Shown: piece by piece, positions 16,470 to 25,306 of the stretch
How the letters are laid out: every line of letters starts with the position of its first letter
Numbering within the stretch: position 1 is the first letter of the stretch
Source: Halomonas sp. KAO
GTDB lineage: Bacteria; Pseudomonadota; Gammaproteobacteria; Pseudomonadales; Halomonadaceae
Length of the DNA: 64,000 nucleotides
Direction of reading: 5' to 3'
Assembly: GCF_015595025.1 (NCBI RefSeq)
Contig: NZ_JADNRL010000008.1
Location: 1 to 64,000, forward strand
Program-made: the position numbers and the translations under genes
The notes under the pieces: generated by a model
The model's database searches: none
Seen by the model: the letters and a program-made list of their open reading frames with translations, nothing else
What the model was told of the DNA's origin: nothing

Positions 16470-17003
16470 ATGACAATCACTACTCACCAGAGTGCCACCA
16501 CTGGCTTTTTCGACCTCCATATCACCGGCCTTGGCTATCTCAACCGGATTCGGGAGGTGAAGCCGAAGCGCGGAGAAGCGTTCTGGGCATGCGATATTGC
16601 GGCCCTGAATGGTCCCGCAGACGATGTGGGTTATACCCGCTTCGACTGTCGGATCAGCGGCCGTGATGCCGAAGTGCTCGTCAAACGCTGCCGCCAGGCG
16701 GTGTACGAGGGTCGCAAGGTGCTGATCGGCTTCAAGCTAGGCGACCTCTGGACGGATACTTTCATCTACTCGAAGGGTGACAAGGCCGGCCAGACCGGCG
16801 TCAGTCTCAAGGCACGTCTGCTGTTCATCAGCTGGATCAAGGTGAACGGCGAGATGGTTTATCAGGCCCCTCGTCGCGATGGGCAGGGTGTCGGCAACCT
16901 CAGCTCCGCTGGCTCAGCAGGGCAGTCCGAGACCGGTAGTGGTTATGCCACTGCCCACTCAGGAGAAGCGGCTGGTTCGTTCGATTCGCCGGCCATGCAC
17001 TGA
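16470..17003 (+). CDS. DUF3577 (STY4534-family) ICE protein
   Basis: A 177-residue protein of the DUF3577 type, a marker of this ICE class. The core FFDLHITGLGYLNRIREVKP, then KRGEAFWACDIAALNGP and YTRFDCRISGRDA, reads as an OB-fold-like domain, so a single-strand DNA-binding role is plausible. The C-terminal tail is Gly/Ser-rich and disordered. The ATG at 16470 follows GAGGAGATACACC; an upstream in-frame ATG would run through the hairpin leader and is rejected. Confidence 0.82.
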   Translation: MTITTHQSATTGFFDLHITGLGYLNRIREVKPKRGEAFWACDIAALNGPADDVGYTRFDCRISGRDAEVLVKRCRQAVYEGRKVLIGFKLGDLWTDTFIYSKGDKAGQTGVSLKARLLFISWIKVNGEMVYQAPRRDGQGVGNLSSAGSAGQSETGSGYATAHSGEAAGSFDSPAMH

Positions 17004-17033
17004 TCAGTAACGTTTTCATCAAACCACCCAGCC

Positions 17034-17067
17034 GGGGAGCCACCTCCCCGCCGGGAGAGGTTCTCCC
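17034..17067 (+). promoter_or_regulatory. Double hairpin leader C
   Basis: Two stems, GGGGAG-CCAC-CTCCCC and GGGAGA-GGT-TCTCCC, lie between the DUF3577 gene and the next ATG. Arrangement and sequence resemble leader A. Confidence 0.5.
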
Positions 17068-17095
17068 TGGATTGCCAATGACTTGGAGAGCCTCA

Positions 17096-17632
17096 ATGGA
17101 ACGCTTTGTCCCTCATCCCTATGCGGTCACTGGTGCTCTGATTCGGGAAGCGGCACTGCGAGAGCAGTTTCGTCTAACGATCCACGGGACACGCTGGGAG
17201 TACGATGATACCGACCCCTCAAACCCCTGGTTCGAGGTGACGACAATCATCAATGCCGGTTGTTTTTCGACCGTAACCGAGATCGTCCACAGGGAGCCCG
17301 AGCTCCTTGCCCATATCGGTCCCGAGGTGACACCTTCTCACGCTGAGGTACGGGACCGTCATGGGCGCCTTGCGGCAGCAGCGCGCTTTGCGCTGGGCGC
17401 CTTCGCTTGGCTTATGCCTCCGACCGCTCAGGAAGAGAGTGTGCTACATGAGCGTGAGCAAGCACTGGAGCAGCAGGCCAGGGAAGAGATTGCCCTGGCC
17501 GATAATTTCAGTTCAGCGCGCTGGCTTCGCAAGCAAGCAGAACGCCTAAGGCTGCAGCTGGCTCTGGACCATTACTATCGACCCTATGTGCGCCGAGAAT
17601 TCGAGGCACTCAACGTCATGTCCCTACATTGA
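17096..17632 (+). CDS. Hypothetical protein
   Basis: A 178-residue protein that I do not recognise. The start is taken at the ATG after TTGGAGAG; an ATG 18 bp upstream is also possible. The N-terminal half is beta-rich (FRLTIHGTRWEYDDTDPSN), the middle has one moderately hydrophobic stretch (AAARFALGAFAWLMPP), and the C-terminal half is helical and charged. It is the last gene before a terminator, so the module 16088-17632 ends here. Confidence 0.65.
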   Translation: MERFVPHPYAVTGALIREAALREQFRLTIHGTRWEYDDTDPSNPWFEVTTIINAGCFSTVTEIVHREPELLAHIGPEVTPSHAEVRDRHGRLAAAARFALGAFAWLMPPTAQEESVLHEREQALEQQAREEIALADNFSSARWLRKQAERLRLQLALDHYYRPYVRREFEALNVMSLH

Positions 17633-17651
17633 CGATCTTCTGAATGCGGAG

Positions 17652-17675
17652 AACGCCCCGACCTGGGGCGTTTTT
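17652..17675 (+). terminator. Rho-independent terminator
   Basis: An 8-bp perfect stem AACGCCCC / GGGGCGTT with a 5-nt loop runs into TTTTT. It separates the accessory module from the conjugation operon that begins with pilL. Confidence 0.85.
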
Positions 17676-17773
17676 CCTCTCCCCGCCTGATTACGCTTTT
17701 CAATCGACCCGCCACCGCAAACCCGAGAACCTCCTGCCTCAACGCCATTGAATGGACTCCCTTGAGGCAACGC

Positions 17774-18418
17774 ATGCTCTACCTTCCCACCCTTTCGACC
17801 GCTGCGCTGATCGCTGCCACGCTGCTGGCGGGCTGTGCCCATCAGCCACCACAGATTTCTGAATCCTCGAGTACCGATTCACTGGTGCTCTCGTTGCCAG
17901 ACTCCGACGTCGAGGGAGAGAAGCATCAAGCCGTGATCACCGGCCCCAATCCCCCGACGATCGGGGGTGTAGCACCGGATATCTACAGCGACCATCTGCC
18001 TGCCGTTGAGGTGATTCGTACCGGGCGCTACCAGCTTGTTGCCACTCGGGCCTCGCTGGGTCAGCGCTATCTCCTGGAGCAGATTATCGACGTGCGCATT
18101 CCAGCGTCGATGACTGCCAGCGTGGGGGATGCGCTGCAGTACACCCTTCGCCATACCGGTTACTCCCTCTGTCCCACCCTGGGTCCACCTCAGCGAACTC
18201 TCTATCGCAAGCCGCTACCGGCGGCTCACTATCGGCTGGGCCCCATGCCGTTACGTGAGGCCCTGCAGGTACTGGGAGGCGATGCCTGGGAGCTGGAGGT
18301 CGATCCCGTAGCCAGAGAGGTCTGCTACCAGGTGCGAGATATCCGCTACATGCCGGAGCATGGTGACGACAGTCGCGATAAGAGCCCTGCAGCGGTGGCG
18401 GAGGTGAGCAATGAGTGA
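17774..18418 (+). CDS. PilL-like lipoprotein of the ICE conjugation system
   Basis: A 214-residue lipoprotein with the lipobox LLAGC near residue 20. The region ATRASLGQRYLLEQIIDVRIP, then SVGDALQYTLRHTGYSLC, is characteristic of PFGI-1-class PilL (TIGR03748 type), which belongs to the envelope part of the transfer apparatus. The ATG is preferred over a TTG 12 bp upstream because GAGG lies 6 bp before it. It opens the transfer operon after a terminator and overlaps the next gene by 8 bp. Confidence 0.8.
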   Translation: MLYLPTLSTAALIAATLLAGCAHQPPQISESSSTDSLVLSLPDSDVEGEKHQAVITGPNPPTIGGVAPDIYSDHLPAVEVIRTGRYQLVATRASLGQRYLLEQIIDVRIPASMTASVGDALQYTLRHTGYSLCPTLGPPQRTLYRKPLPAAHYRLGPMPLREALQVLGGDAWELEVDPVAREVCYQVRDIRYMPEHGDDSRDKSPAAVAEVSNE

Positions 18419-19169
18419 GCCCACCGAGCTGCCGCCCAACCACAAGTCTATGGAGCCGCCGCATCGCGACAAGCGAGGAGCAGGGAAAGGCAGCAGGAAG
18501 GGCAGCAGGAAGGCTCTATATGGCCTGCTGGCGGTAAGCCTGGCCGGCGCTGTGGTGTCAGGGGCCCTGCTGTTGAGAGCGGCTCCCGACGAGGTGCCGG
18601 TGGAATCCCTGGTGCAGTCCCAGGTGCAGCGGGCGGTGGTGCCCCTGGAGGAGGTACTGGCTCGAGTAGAGTCCCAGCAGGCCACTCTGGAGCAGCGCCT
18701 TACGGACCTGGGACAGCGCCTCGAACAGGCCGAGCAGCGAGTTAAGGAAAGCGCTGCCAATCAAGCTCAGCTGAAGCAGATTGAGCCCCGCTTCGCTGGG
18801 CTGGCCGAGGAACTGAGCCGCCTGGATAGCGAGCTCAACCTGCGCGTCACCGCCCAGAACGAGCAGATCCAGACGCTGAGCGAGCGCCTTGAGCAGAGCA
18901 AGCGTCAGCAGGCCGAGCCACGCCCAACACCTGCCCGCAAGATGCCGCGGTCAGCGGCTCCGCCGTCTCCTCCGTTCCAGGTTACCGGCATCGAGTCCCG
19001 CGGTGGCCGCCTCTACGTCGGCGTGTCACCCAATGGCCTGTCGAACCTGCTCGATATCCGGCTGCTAGGCATCGGGGATCGCCAGGGTGGCTGGGAGCTG
19101 ACCAGGATTCGCGGCAGTCACGCCGTCTTCAACCGTAACGGCCGCGCGGTCGACGTCCAGATTCCCTGA
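18411..19169 (+). CDS. Coiled-coil inner-membrane protein of the transfer operon
   Basis: A 252-residue bitopic protein: a basic, Lys/Gly/Ser-rich cytoplasmic start, one membrane segment (about residues 40-62), a long periplasmic coiled coil (about 70-170), a Pro-rich linker, and a compact C-terminal domain (QVTGIESRGGRLYVGVSP, then GWELTRIRGSHAVF) that resembles PilP/GspC homology regions. I cannot give a family name. Between pilL and the PFL_4693 gene it probably links inner- and outer-membrane parts of the transfer machine. Confidence 0.7.
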   Translation: MSEPTELPPNHKSMEPPHRDKRGAGKGSRKGSRKALYGLLAVSLAGAVVSGALLLRAAPDEVPVESLVQSQVQRAVVPLEEVLARVESQQATLEQRLTDLGQRLEQAEQRVKESAANQAQLKQIEPRFAGLAEELSRLDSELNLRVTAQNEQIQTLSERLEQSKRQQAEPRPTPARKMPRSAAPPSPPFQVTGIESRGGRLYVGVSPNGLSNLLDIRLLGIGDRQGGWELTRIRGSHAVFNRNGRAVDVQIP

Positions 19170-19187
19170 GGCCCCGGAGAGCTTGAG

Positions 19188-19931
19188 ATGAGAAACCTGA
19201 AGCGTTCTGTTGTGTCCGTGGTGACCGTCGCCATGGCACTGCTGGGAAGCCAGAGCGGTGCCGAGCCCACCCTGGAGAGACGGTCCGATGCCTCCGCCGT
19301 GATTCAAGAGGCGCAGCAGATGCTCGAGAGTGAGCGCATCCGTACCCGGACGGAGCAGGCCGAGGCCTGGAAGCTGAACGAGCGAGACTGGGAGCGCTAC
19401 GAGACGCTGATGGAGGGGCCGCGAGGGATCTGGTCGCCCAACCTTGATCCCATTACCGCCCTTGGTGTCGAGGCGCGCAGCCCCGAGGAGCGCCGCCGCT
19501 ATGCAGAACTGCTGGTTGAGGTGGAGCGCGCCCGCACCGAGCGAGAGCTGGCATTCCAGCGTGCCTACGATAAAGCCTGGCAGCGCCTCTACTCCGATGA
19601 GATGCCCGTGAACGAGTTCACCCTGCGGCCACGATCAGCCTTTCACTTCGCCGATGAGGGCTCACTGCAGGCTCGATTGACAGTGTACGTGGCGGTCGAA
19701 GCCTGCGAGCGATGCGACAGCACCGTCAGCGAGCTGATCGCCCAGGGGGCCCAGATGGATATCTTTGTTCTCGACACCGGCGGTGACGATGCGGTGATAC
19801 GCGACTGGGCGCGTCGCGTGGATGTGCCGGCTGCCCGCGTGCGGGCAAGAGATATCACCCTCAACCACGGCGAACCGAACCTAGAGCAGGGTATCACCGT
19901 CGGGTCGCTGCCCCAGGTCTATCCCAGGTGA
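19188..19931 (+). CDS. Integrating conjugative element protein, PFL_4693 family
   Basis: A 247-residue exported protein with a signal peptide ending near residue 25 (SQSGAEP). The block WKLNERDWERYETLMEGPRG, followed by IWSPNLDPITALGVEARS, is the hallmark of TIGR03759. The C-terminal half has a thioredoxin-like segment with CERC (YVAVEACERCDSTVSELI), perhaps for disulfide handling of secretion components. The stop overlaps the next frame. Confidence 0.88.
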   Translation: MRNLKRSVVSVVTVAMALLGSQSGAEPTLERRSDASAVIQEAQQMLESERIRTRTEQAEAWKLNERDWERYETLMEGPRGIWSPNLDPITALGVEARSPEERRRYAELLVEVERARTERELAFQRAYDKAWQRLYSDEMPVNEFTLRPRSAFHFADEGSLQARLTVYVAVEACERCDSTVSELIAQGAQMDIFVLDTGGDDAVIRDWARRVDVPAARVRARDITLNHGEPNLEQGITVGSLPQVYPR

Positions 19932-19945
19932 GGGAGGCGGTCAGT

Positions 19946-20530
19946 ATGGGGCGGAAAGCATGTCCACATCTGGTGATGGGCCTGGCACTAGGTTGTTGCC
20001 TGGCAGTGCTGGCATCGCTGGCCAAGGCGGCAGCGGTGCCTCCGGCCTATTTCGATGCAGCAAGCCTGCATCAAGTCCCGCCTGAAGTGCTCTATGCGGT
20101 GGCGACAACTGAGTCGGTGGTCAGCCTGAAGGCGGGTCGCCGTCCCTGGCCATGGACGCTGAACGTGGCGGGGGAGGGCTTCCGCTTCGCAACCCGCCGG
20201 GCGGCCTGCAGCGCCCTGATGCAGGCCCTCCAGGAGACCCGCCTGGTGGACGTGGGCATTGCCCAGCTTAACGTGCGCTGGCAGCCGCAGCTATTCGGCG
20301 CCGGCAAGCGCTTCTCGAATCCCTGCGATGCCCTCAACCCCTACGCCAACCTGGAGGAGGCGGCACGGCTGCTGCGCGGCCACTTCGAGGCCACCGGTGA
20401 CTGGGTTCAGGCGGCCGGGCGCTACCACCGACCCGCCGGCGGGGAGCCAGCGGCCCGCTATCGCTGCATCGTTGCCGCAGAGCTCGAGCGCTTGAGCACG
20501 TCTCGCCAGCGGCAGCTGGCAGCCAACTGA
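19946..20530 (+). CDS. Lytic transglycosylase (SLT domain) of the conjugation system
   Basis: A 194-residue exported protein with a signal peptide ending at ALAKA near residue 27. The SLT-like catalytic motif is VPPEVLYAVATTESVVSL, where the Glu of TTES is the expected catalytic acid. DVGIAQLNVRW and CDALNPYANLEEAARLLRG are the other transglycosylase signatures. It would open peptidoglycan for pilus assembly. The ATG at 19946 is chosen because GAGGGAGG lies 9 bp upstream; a GTG 18 bp earlier overlaps the previous stop. Confidence 0.88.
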   Translation: MGRKACPHLVMGLALGCCLAVLASLAKAAAVPPAYFDAASLHQVPPEVLYAVATTESVVSLKAGRRPWPWTLNVAGEGFRFATRRAACSALMQALQETRLVDVGIAQLNVRWQPQLFGAGKRFSNPCDALNPYANLEEAARLLRGHFEATGDWVQAAGRYHRPAGGEPAARYRCIVAAELERLSTSRQRQLAAN

Positions 20531-20544
20531 AGGAGATGCCATCA

Positions 20545-20721
20545 ATGACCTGTTCTGCCCCCTATCGCTGCCCCTACTGCGGGGCATTGGCCTGGCGGGA
20601 GCCCCGCGAAATCGAGCCGCCCGTCGACTACTGCCACGGAGATGCCCATGGCTCCCCTGAAGAGTATCGGGAGGAGAGCAGTGAGGTTGCGCTGGAGGAA
20701 GATCTTGATGCTGATGCGTGA
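20545..20721 (+). CDS. Small zinc-ribbon-like protein
   Basis: A 58-residue protein with CPYCG near residue 10 and a second Cys-His group (DYCHGDAH) about 20 residues later, then an acidic tail. This suggests one metal site. The ATG at 20545 sits 9 bp after AAGGAG; an ATG 9 bp upstream would touch that site. It lies between the transglycosylase and PFL_4695 genes and overlaps the latter by 14 bp. The function is unknown. Confidence 0.55.
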   Translation: MTCSAPYRCPYCGALAWREPREIEPPVDYCHGDAHGSPEEYREESSEVALEEDLDADA

Positions 20722-21283
20722 CTGTCGCTGCCGGGCGTTATCTCTGCTGATGGTTGGGCTCTTCGGGCTACTTGTCGCCAGTGCCCAGGCAGAAACCATG
20801 GCCCGAATGTCATCGTCTGGGCGTCCTGTGCTGGAGGTGCTCGCCGATCATGGCGGTGAACCGGCCCGTCCCTACTTTGTTGCCATCGGCATGGCTAATG
20901 TGCCGGAGGCGGAGGGCTATGTGCCGACCCCCAGTGTGCCGGTGGCGTTCAGCGAGACAGATATGCTGCCGGTGAGCAGCGAGCGGCTATCCCCCGGGGA
21001 GGTGGGCTTTCGCCCGCTTGAGCTGCCCGGCCGCATGACGCCTTTCTTCCTGGTCGGAGACGATCCGCTGTCGCTGCGCTGGCTGGAGGCTCGCGGGGAG
21101 ATCCTGAGCGAGCTTAACGCCGTGGGTCTGATCGTTCAGGTGGCCACGCCCGAGGGGCTACAGCGCTTGCGCGAGACGGCGCCGGGGCTCGAGCTGCGGT
21201 CCACGCCAGGGGACGACCTGGCCGGCCGGCTGGGACTTGCTCACTACCCGGTGCTGGTGACGTCTCAAGGGCTGGAGCAGTAG
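20708..21283 (+). CDS. Integrating conjugative element protein, PFL_4695 family
   Basis: A 191-residue exported protein with a signal peptide ending at SAQA near residue 26. The C-terminal half (SLRWLEARGEILSELNAVGL, then LAGRLGLAHYPVLVTSQGLEQ) is diagnostic of TIGR03765. The start is the ATG 8 bp after GGAGGAAG; longer frames read back through the previous gene. Members sit next to traD and are thought to be periplasmic parts of the transfer complex. Confidence 0.88.
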   Translation: MLMRDCRCRALSLLMVGLFGLLVASAQAETMARMSSSGRPVLEVLADHGGEPARPYFVAIGMANVPEAEGYVPTPSVPVAFSETDMLPVSSERLSPGEVGFRPLELPGRMTPFFLVGDDPLSLRWLEARGEILSELNAVGLIVQVATPEGLQRLRETAPGLELRSTPGDDLAGRLGLAHYPVLVTSQGLEQ

Positions 21284-21293
21284 AGGACGCGCG

Positions 21294-23561
21294 ATGAACC
21301 AGACACACCCCCTGGAGGCGCTACTGCGCCCAGCGGTAGAGCTCAATACTGCCCTGGTCTGCCTGGCCTGTGCGGTGCTCTGCGTCATGGCGCCCTGGTC
21401 GCTGGCCTTGTCGCCCAGCGTGGGCTATGGCATGGCGGCAGGCTTTGCCGCCTTCGGGCTTTGGCGTGTTCGACAGGCCTGGTTGGTACTTCGCTACCGT
21501 CGCAACATGAAGCGCCTGCCGCGCTTCGCGCTGCGCAGTCGGCAGATTCCGGTCAGCCAGCGACTGCTGTGGATGGGCAAGGGCTTCAAGTGGGAGGCGC
21601 GCCACACCCAACGGCTCCATGAGAGCCAGCAGCCTCACGTGCAACGCTATCTGCGTCCGGGGCCAGCCTACCGCTGGGCCCGTGAGCTGGAGAATCGGCT
21701 GGAACGCTATGGGACCAGTCGGCCGCTGGTGAAGCTGCTCGCCGCGGATGTGACCTGGAATCCGGTACGCCCGCTGCCGCCGGTGGGCGGCATGCCGGCG
21801 CTGCATGCCGTTGAGTGGAGGGAGCGCGATGTCTATCTGCCCCTCGGGGAGAGGGTCGGCCATACCTTGGTGGAGGGCACCACCCGGGTCGGCAAGACCC
21901 GGCTCGCCGAGATCCTGATCACTCAGGATATTCACCGCGGCGACGTGGTGATCGCCTTCGATCCCAAGGGCGACGCCGATCTGATGATTCGCATGTATGC
22001 CGAGGCCCAGCGGGCGGGCCGGGGCGACGAGTTCTATGTCTTCCACCTGGGCTGGCCAGATATTTCGGCGCGCTACAACGCCGTGGGCCGTTTCGGGCGC
22101 ATCTCCGAAGTGGCGACCCGGCTCGCCGGTCAGCTCTCCGGGGAGGGCAACAGCGCCGCCTTCCGCGAGTTCGCCTGGCGCTTCGTCAACATCGTGGCCC
22201 GGGCCCGTCATGCCCTGGGACAGCGCCCCACCTACGAGCAGATTCTCTCGGACGTGGTGAACATCGATGGCCTGATGATCGAGTACGCCCAGCAGACCCT
22301 GACCCGCCATGACCAGCACGCCTGGGAGCGCATTACCACCATCGAGGGCAAGCTCAACGACAAGAACATCCCACGCCAGTTTCAAGGGCGCGACAAGCGA
22401 GTGGTGGCCATCGAGCAGTACCTGCAGCAGATCAAGGTGGTGGACGCCGTGCTCGAGGGTCTTCGCAGCGCCGTGCGCTACGACAAGACCTACTTCGACA
22501 AGATCGTGGCCTCTCTGCTACCGCTGCTGGAGAAGCTGACCACCGGGCGCATCGCCGAGCTGCTTTCGCCGGACTATGACGACATCGAGGATCCTCGGCC
22601 GATCATCGATTGGCAGCAGATCATCCGCAAGCGCGGCATCGTCTACGTGGGGCTGGATGCCATGAGCGACTTCGAGGTAGCCCAGGCGGTAGGCAATTCC
22701 ATGTTCGCTGATCTGGTCTCTGTGGCCGGCCATATCTACAAGCACGGCATCGACGACGGTTTGCCGGCGGTGAATGGCAAGCGCATGGGCAAGATGCCGA
22801 TCAATCTGCACTGCGACGAGTTCAACGAGTTGATGGGCGACGAGTTCATACCGCTCATCAACAAGGGGGGCGGCGCGGGGATTCAGGTGACCGCCTACAC
22901 CCAGACCCTTTCCGACATCGAGGCGCGCATCGGCAATGCCGCCAAGGCCGGCCAGGTGGTCGGCAACTTCAACAACCTGGTGATGCTGCGGGTGCGCGAG
23001 GAGAAGACCGCCGAGTTACTGACTCGGCAGCTGCGTCAGGTCAATGTGGCCACGCGCATGCTGGTCAGCATGGCCTCCGATTCCAGTGATATCGCCAACG
23101 ATATCGACTTCACCAGCTCCGGCGGAGATCGCATCAGCACCGTACAGGTGCCGATGATCGAGCCGGCAGACGTGGTCTCGCTGCCCAAGGGGCAAGCCTT
23201 CGCCCTGCTGGAGGGCGGCCAGCTCTGGAAGGTACGTATGCCGCTACCGCTGCCCGACAAGCACGAGGATATTCCCGGCAGCATCGCCGAGCTCGCCGAG
23301 CGGATGAAGCGTGACTACACCACCGGCGAGCAGTGGTGGACCGCGGTGATGCCGCCGCCGGTAAACCTGGAACTGGGGGATCTGGGGGCTGAGCTTGCGG
23401 TACAGCGCAATGATGCCCAGGAGGCGCCGCGTACTCAGACAGTATCTCGAGCTGAGGCGCCCTCCAGGGAGGAGGCCGAATATAAGCTGCTCGACGAGTG
23501 GCCGCTGGCTCAAGAGATGGAGAACCATGATGAGCATCGAGACAACGCCCATGACGAGTGA
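21294..23561 (+). CDS. traD: Type IV coupling protein TraD (SXT/TOL subfamily)
   Basis: A 755-residue coupling ATPase that would bring the relaxase-DNA complex to the secretion channel. Two N-terminal membrane segments lie at about residues 17-38 and 43-66. Walker A is EGTTRVGKTRLAE (about 194-206) with VIAFDPKGDADLM just after it; Walker B is INLHCDEFNELM near residue 505. The C-terminal 60 residues are variable and acidic. The length fits the TIGR03743 subfamily. It overlaps the next small gene. Confidence 0.92.
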   Translation: MNQTHPLEALLRPAVELNTALVCLACAVLCVMAPWSLALSPSVGYGMAAGFAAFGLWRVRQAWLVLRYRRNMKRLPRFALRSRQIPVSQRLLWMGKGFKWEARHTQRLHESQQPHVQRYLRPGPAYRWARELENRLERYGTSRPLVKLLAADVTWNPVRPLPPVGGMPALHAVEWRERDVYLPLGERVGHTLVEGTTRVGKTRLAEILITQDIHRGDVVIAFDPKGDADLMIRMYAEAQRAGRGDEFYVFHLGWPDISARYNAVGRFGRISEVATRLAGQLSGEGNSAAFREFAWRFVNIVARARHALGQRPTYEQILSDVVNIDGLMIEYAQQTLTRHDQHAWERITTIEGKLNDKNIPRQFQGRDKRVVAIEQYLQQIKVVDAVLEGLRSAVRYDKTYFDKIVASLLPLLEKLTTGRIAELLSPDYDDIEDPRPIIDWQQIIRKRGIVYVGLDAMSDFEVAQAVGNSMFADLVSVAGHIYKHGIDDGLPAVNGKRMGKMPINLHCDEFNELMGDEFIPLINKGGGAGIQVTAYTQTLSDIEARIGNAAKAGQVVGNFNNLVMLRVREEKTAELLTRQLRQVNVATRMLVSMASDSSDIANDIDFTSSGGDRISTVQVPMIEPADVVSLPKGQAFALLEGGQLWKVRMPLPLPDKHEDIPGSIAELAERMKRDYTTGEQWWTAVMPPPVNLELGDLGAELAVQRNDAQEAPRTQTVSRAEAPSREEAEYKLLDEWPLAQEMENHDEHRDNAHDE

Positions 23562-23820
23562 TACCGCAGCAACCGCCATTGTCTCCAGCGTCGCTCTGGA
23601 GAGTGGCTCGTTGAGTGAGCTGCCTCAGACCCTGTTCGGGCTGCTCGACTACGTGATCATCGGCATCGACCGCATCGAGCTGACTCAGCGCGCCTATCGC
23701 AAGGGGCTCTCGCCGGTGTGGGAGCAGGGCGAGCATCCTCATGAGGGGCGGTTGATTCTGCACTACCAGGATCGTCGCTGGTCACTACTCTGTTCGCTGA
23801 CGCCGGTGAGGGTGCACTGA
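23527..23820 (+). CDS. Small conserved ICE protein of unknown function
   Basis: A 97-residue protein. Two ATGs in tandem (23527, 23530) follow GGAG, and another lies at 23551; all overlap the traD stop. The central LPQTLFGLLDYVIIGIDRIELTQRA is amphipathic to hydrophobic. The position between traD and the PFL_4697 gene suggests a transfer-related role. I do not recognise a named family. Confidence 0.55.
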   Translation: MMSIETTPMTSDTAATAIVSSVALESGSLSELPQTLFGLLDYVIIGIDRIELTQRAYRKGLSPVWEQGEHPHEGRLILHYQDRRWSLLCSLTPVRVH

Positions 23821-23821
23821 G

Positions 23822-24514
23822 GTGGCCACGGCTGAGCGAGCTCAGGAAACACGCCGCGGCTGGCTGTCCATGCTGTTCGGCCTGCCGTTCCAGATCATGG
23901 CGGTGCTGGTGGTGTCGCTGCTGATGTCCGTGCTGGTCGAGTGGGCGGGGATTTACTGGCAGTGGTGGGGAGAGCCCGGAGCGCAACATGCCTTGGAGAC
24001 TCTGGAAGCGGAGGTGGCCCGGCTGGATACCACCTTTACCCGCTCGCTGCTGGTCTCGGACCCGGTCGCCCTGGCAACCCGGGCGGTTACCAATACCCAT
24101 GAGTGGCTGTTCGTGAAGAGTGGAATATCGGCATGGCTCGAGAACAGCGCCCATCATGGCGGCTGGCTCGGTACCCTGCATATCTACGTGCAGGCGGCGC
24201 TCTACGTCACGTTGATGACCCTGACCCGGGTGGTCATCCTGTTGCTGACCTCGCCGCTCTTCGCCCTGGCGGCCCTGGTGGGTTTCGTCGACGGCCTGGT
24301 ACGCCGTGACTTGCGTCGTTTCGGCGCGGGACGCGAGTCCGCCTTCATCTATCACCATGCCAAACGAGCCATCACGCCGGTCTTCGTGGTGGGCTGGCTG
24401 CTCTATCTGAGCGTGCCCTTTGCCATCCATCCCAATGCCTTCCTTCTCCCTTGTGCGGCACTCTTCGGTCTGCTGGTCAGCATCGCCACGGGGAGCTTCA
24501 AGAAGTACCTCTGA
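23822..24514 (+). CDS. ICE membrane protein, PFL_4697 family
   Basis: A 230-residue inner-membrane protein starting at a GTG right after the previous stop. The start GWLSMLFGLPFQIMAVLVVSLL and ALVGFVDGLVRRDLRRFGAGRE are characteristic of TIGR03747. About four membrane segments are visible (residues 20-45, 120-150, 155-170, 185-225). It follows traD in this ICE class and probably belongs to the inner-membrane channel. Confidence 0.87.
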   Translation: MATAERAQETRRGWLSMLFGLPFQIMAVLVVSLLMSVLVEWAGIYWQWWGEPGAQHALETLEAEVARLDTTFTRSLLVSDPVALATRAVTNTHEWLFVKSGISAWLENSAHHGGWLGTLHIYVQAALYVTLMTLTRVVILLLTSPLFALAALVGFVDGLVRRDLRRFGAGRESAFIYHHAKRAITPVFVVGWLLYLSVPFAIHPNAFLLPCAALFGLLVSIATGSFKKYL

Positions 24515-24695
24515 GGTATACCCGCTTTCCAGACGTCACCCACCGGAGCCTGGACGGGCACCGGCGCTTGCCTATCTATGGGGTTGAGCTGGCTCAGATA
24601 AACAACGTGTGTGGCGCTTATGGTTTCCTGCTGCGCTGCACCCAGGCGGGCGACAGGATGGAGGAAAACCCAGCCAACGGATGGACTGTCTTGCC

Positions 24696-25049
24696 ATGAC
24701 ACTTCGCCGCTTGCCACAAGCCCTGTCGCTCCTGCTTCTGACACTGTTGGACACACAACCTGGCTCTGTCCATGCCGCCGAGCGTGATGGGATCCGCGAT
24801 GAGATTGCCCGCCAGGACCTGGCCTTGATCCAGGATCAGCTGACTCAGACCCAACGCATTGTGGATCGGCTCGAGAATCGTGTCGGCGAATTTGATCCTG
24901 ATACCACTCGCGTCTTTTTGGATGTGCCGCGTCTGCGTCGTGATATCGAGTCCGTCGCCGAGGGGATCGATGAGGTACTGGCTCCCCCTCGCTTGCCGCC
25001 TCGCCAGCCGGCACCGCTCGCCGGTGATTACCTGCGGGAGCTGCACTGA
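24696..25049 (+). CDS. RAQPRD family ICE protein
   Basis: A 117-residue exported protein with a signal peptide (residues 1-27, ending SVHA). The mature part is helical (AERDGIRDEIARQDLALIQDQL), and the C-terminal region DVPRLRRDIESVAEGIDEVL matches the RAQPRD (TIGR01690) group that precedes the PFL_4701 gene in these elements. An in-frame ATG 15 bp upstream is an alternative start. The 181 bp before it hold no gene. It overlaps the next ATG by 1 bp. Confidence 0.75.
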   Translation: MTLRRLPQALSLLLLTLLDTQPGSVHAAERDGIRDEIARQDLALIQDQLTQTQRIVDRLENRVGEFDPDTTRVFLDVPRLRRDIESVAEGIDEVLAPPRLPPRQPAPLAGDYLRELH

Positions 25050-25264
25050 TGGAGGCCTTTGCCGCCGGTGCCGGCTTCGAGGCGTCTCCCTTGGGTGTCC
25101 TGATCGCCGGAGTGGGCTGCACCGTGGTGCTGCTCTGGGCGTGCTGGAGCGCCATTTCCTCCTATCGAGGCTACGCCAAGAGGCGTGTTAGCGGCGACGA
25201 CTTCGGCTTTGCCGCCCTGCGTGCCGTCTTCCTGGTCGTGGTGATGTTCTGGATTTTCCTCTGA
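25049..25264 (+). CDS. Integrating conjugative element protein, PFL_4701 family
   Basis: A 71-residue protein with two membrane segments (about 16-38 and 53-71), matching TIGR03758 (FAAGAGFEASPLGVLIAGVG start and the conserved SGDDFGFAALRAVFLV). It is the small membrane subunit next to the VirB2/VirB3-like proteins of this transfer system. Confidence 0.85.
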   Translation: MEAFAAGAGFEASPLGVLIAGVGCTVVLLWACWSAISSYRGYAKRRVSGDDFGFAALRAVFLVVVMFWIFL

Positions 25265-25306
25265 GGCCACTGGCCTCGCACCTCTGTCATGCAAAAGGAG
25301 CTCGTT

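Noticed and set aside
21321..22385. A 354-residue minus-strand frame inside traD
   Set aside because: It is antisense to the clear TraD frame, has no ribosome-binding site and no family-like motifs.
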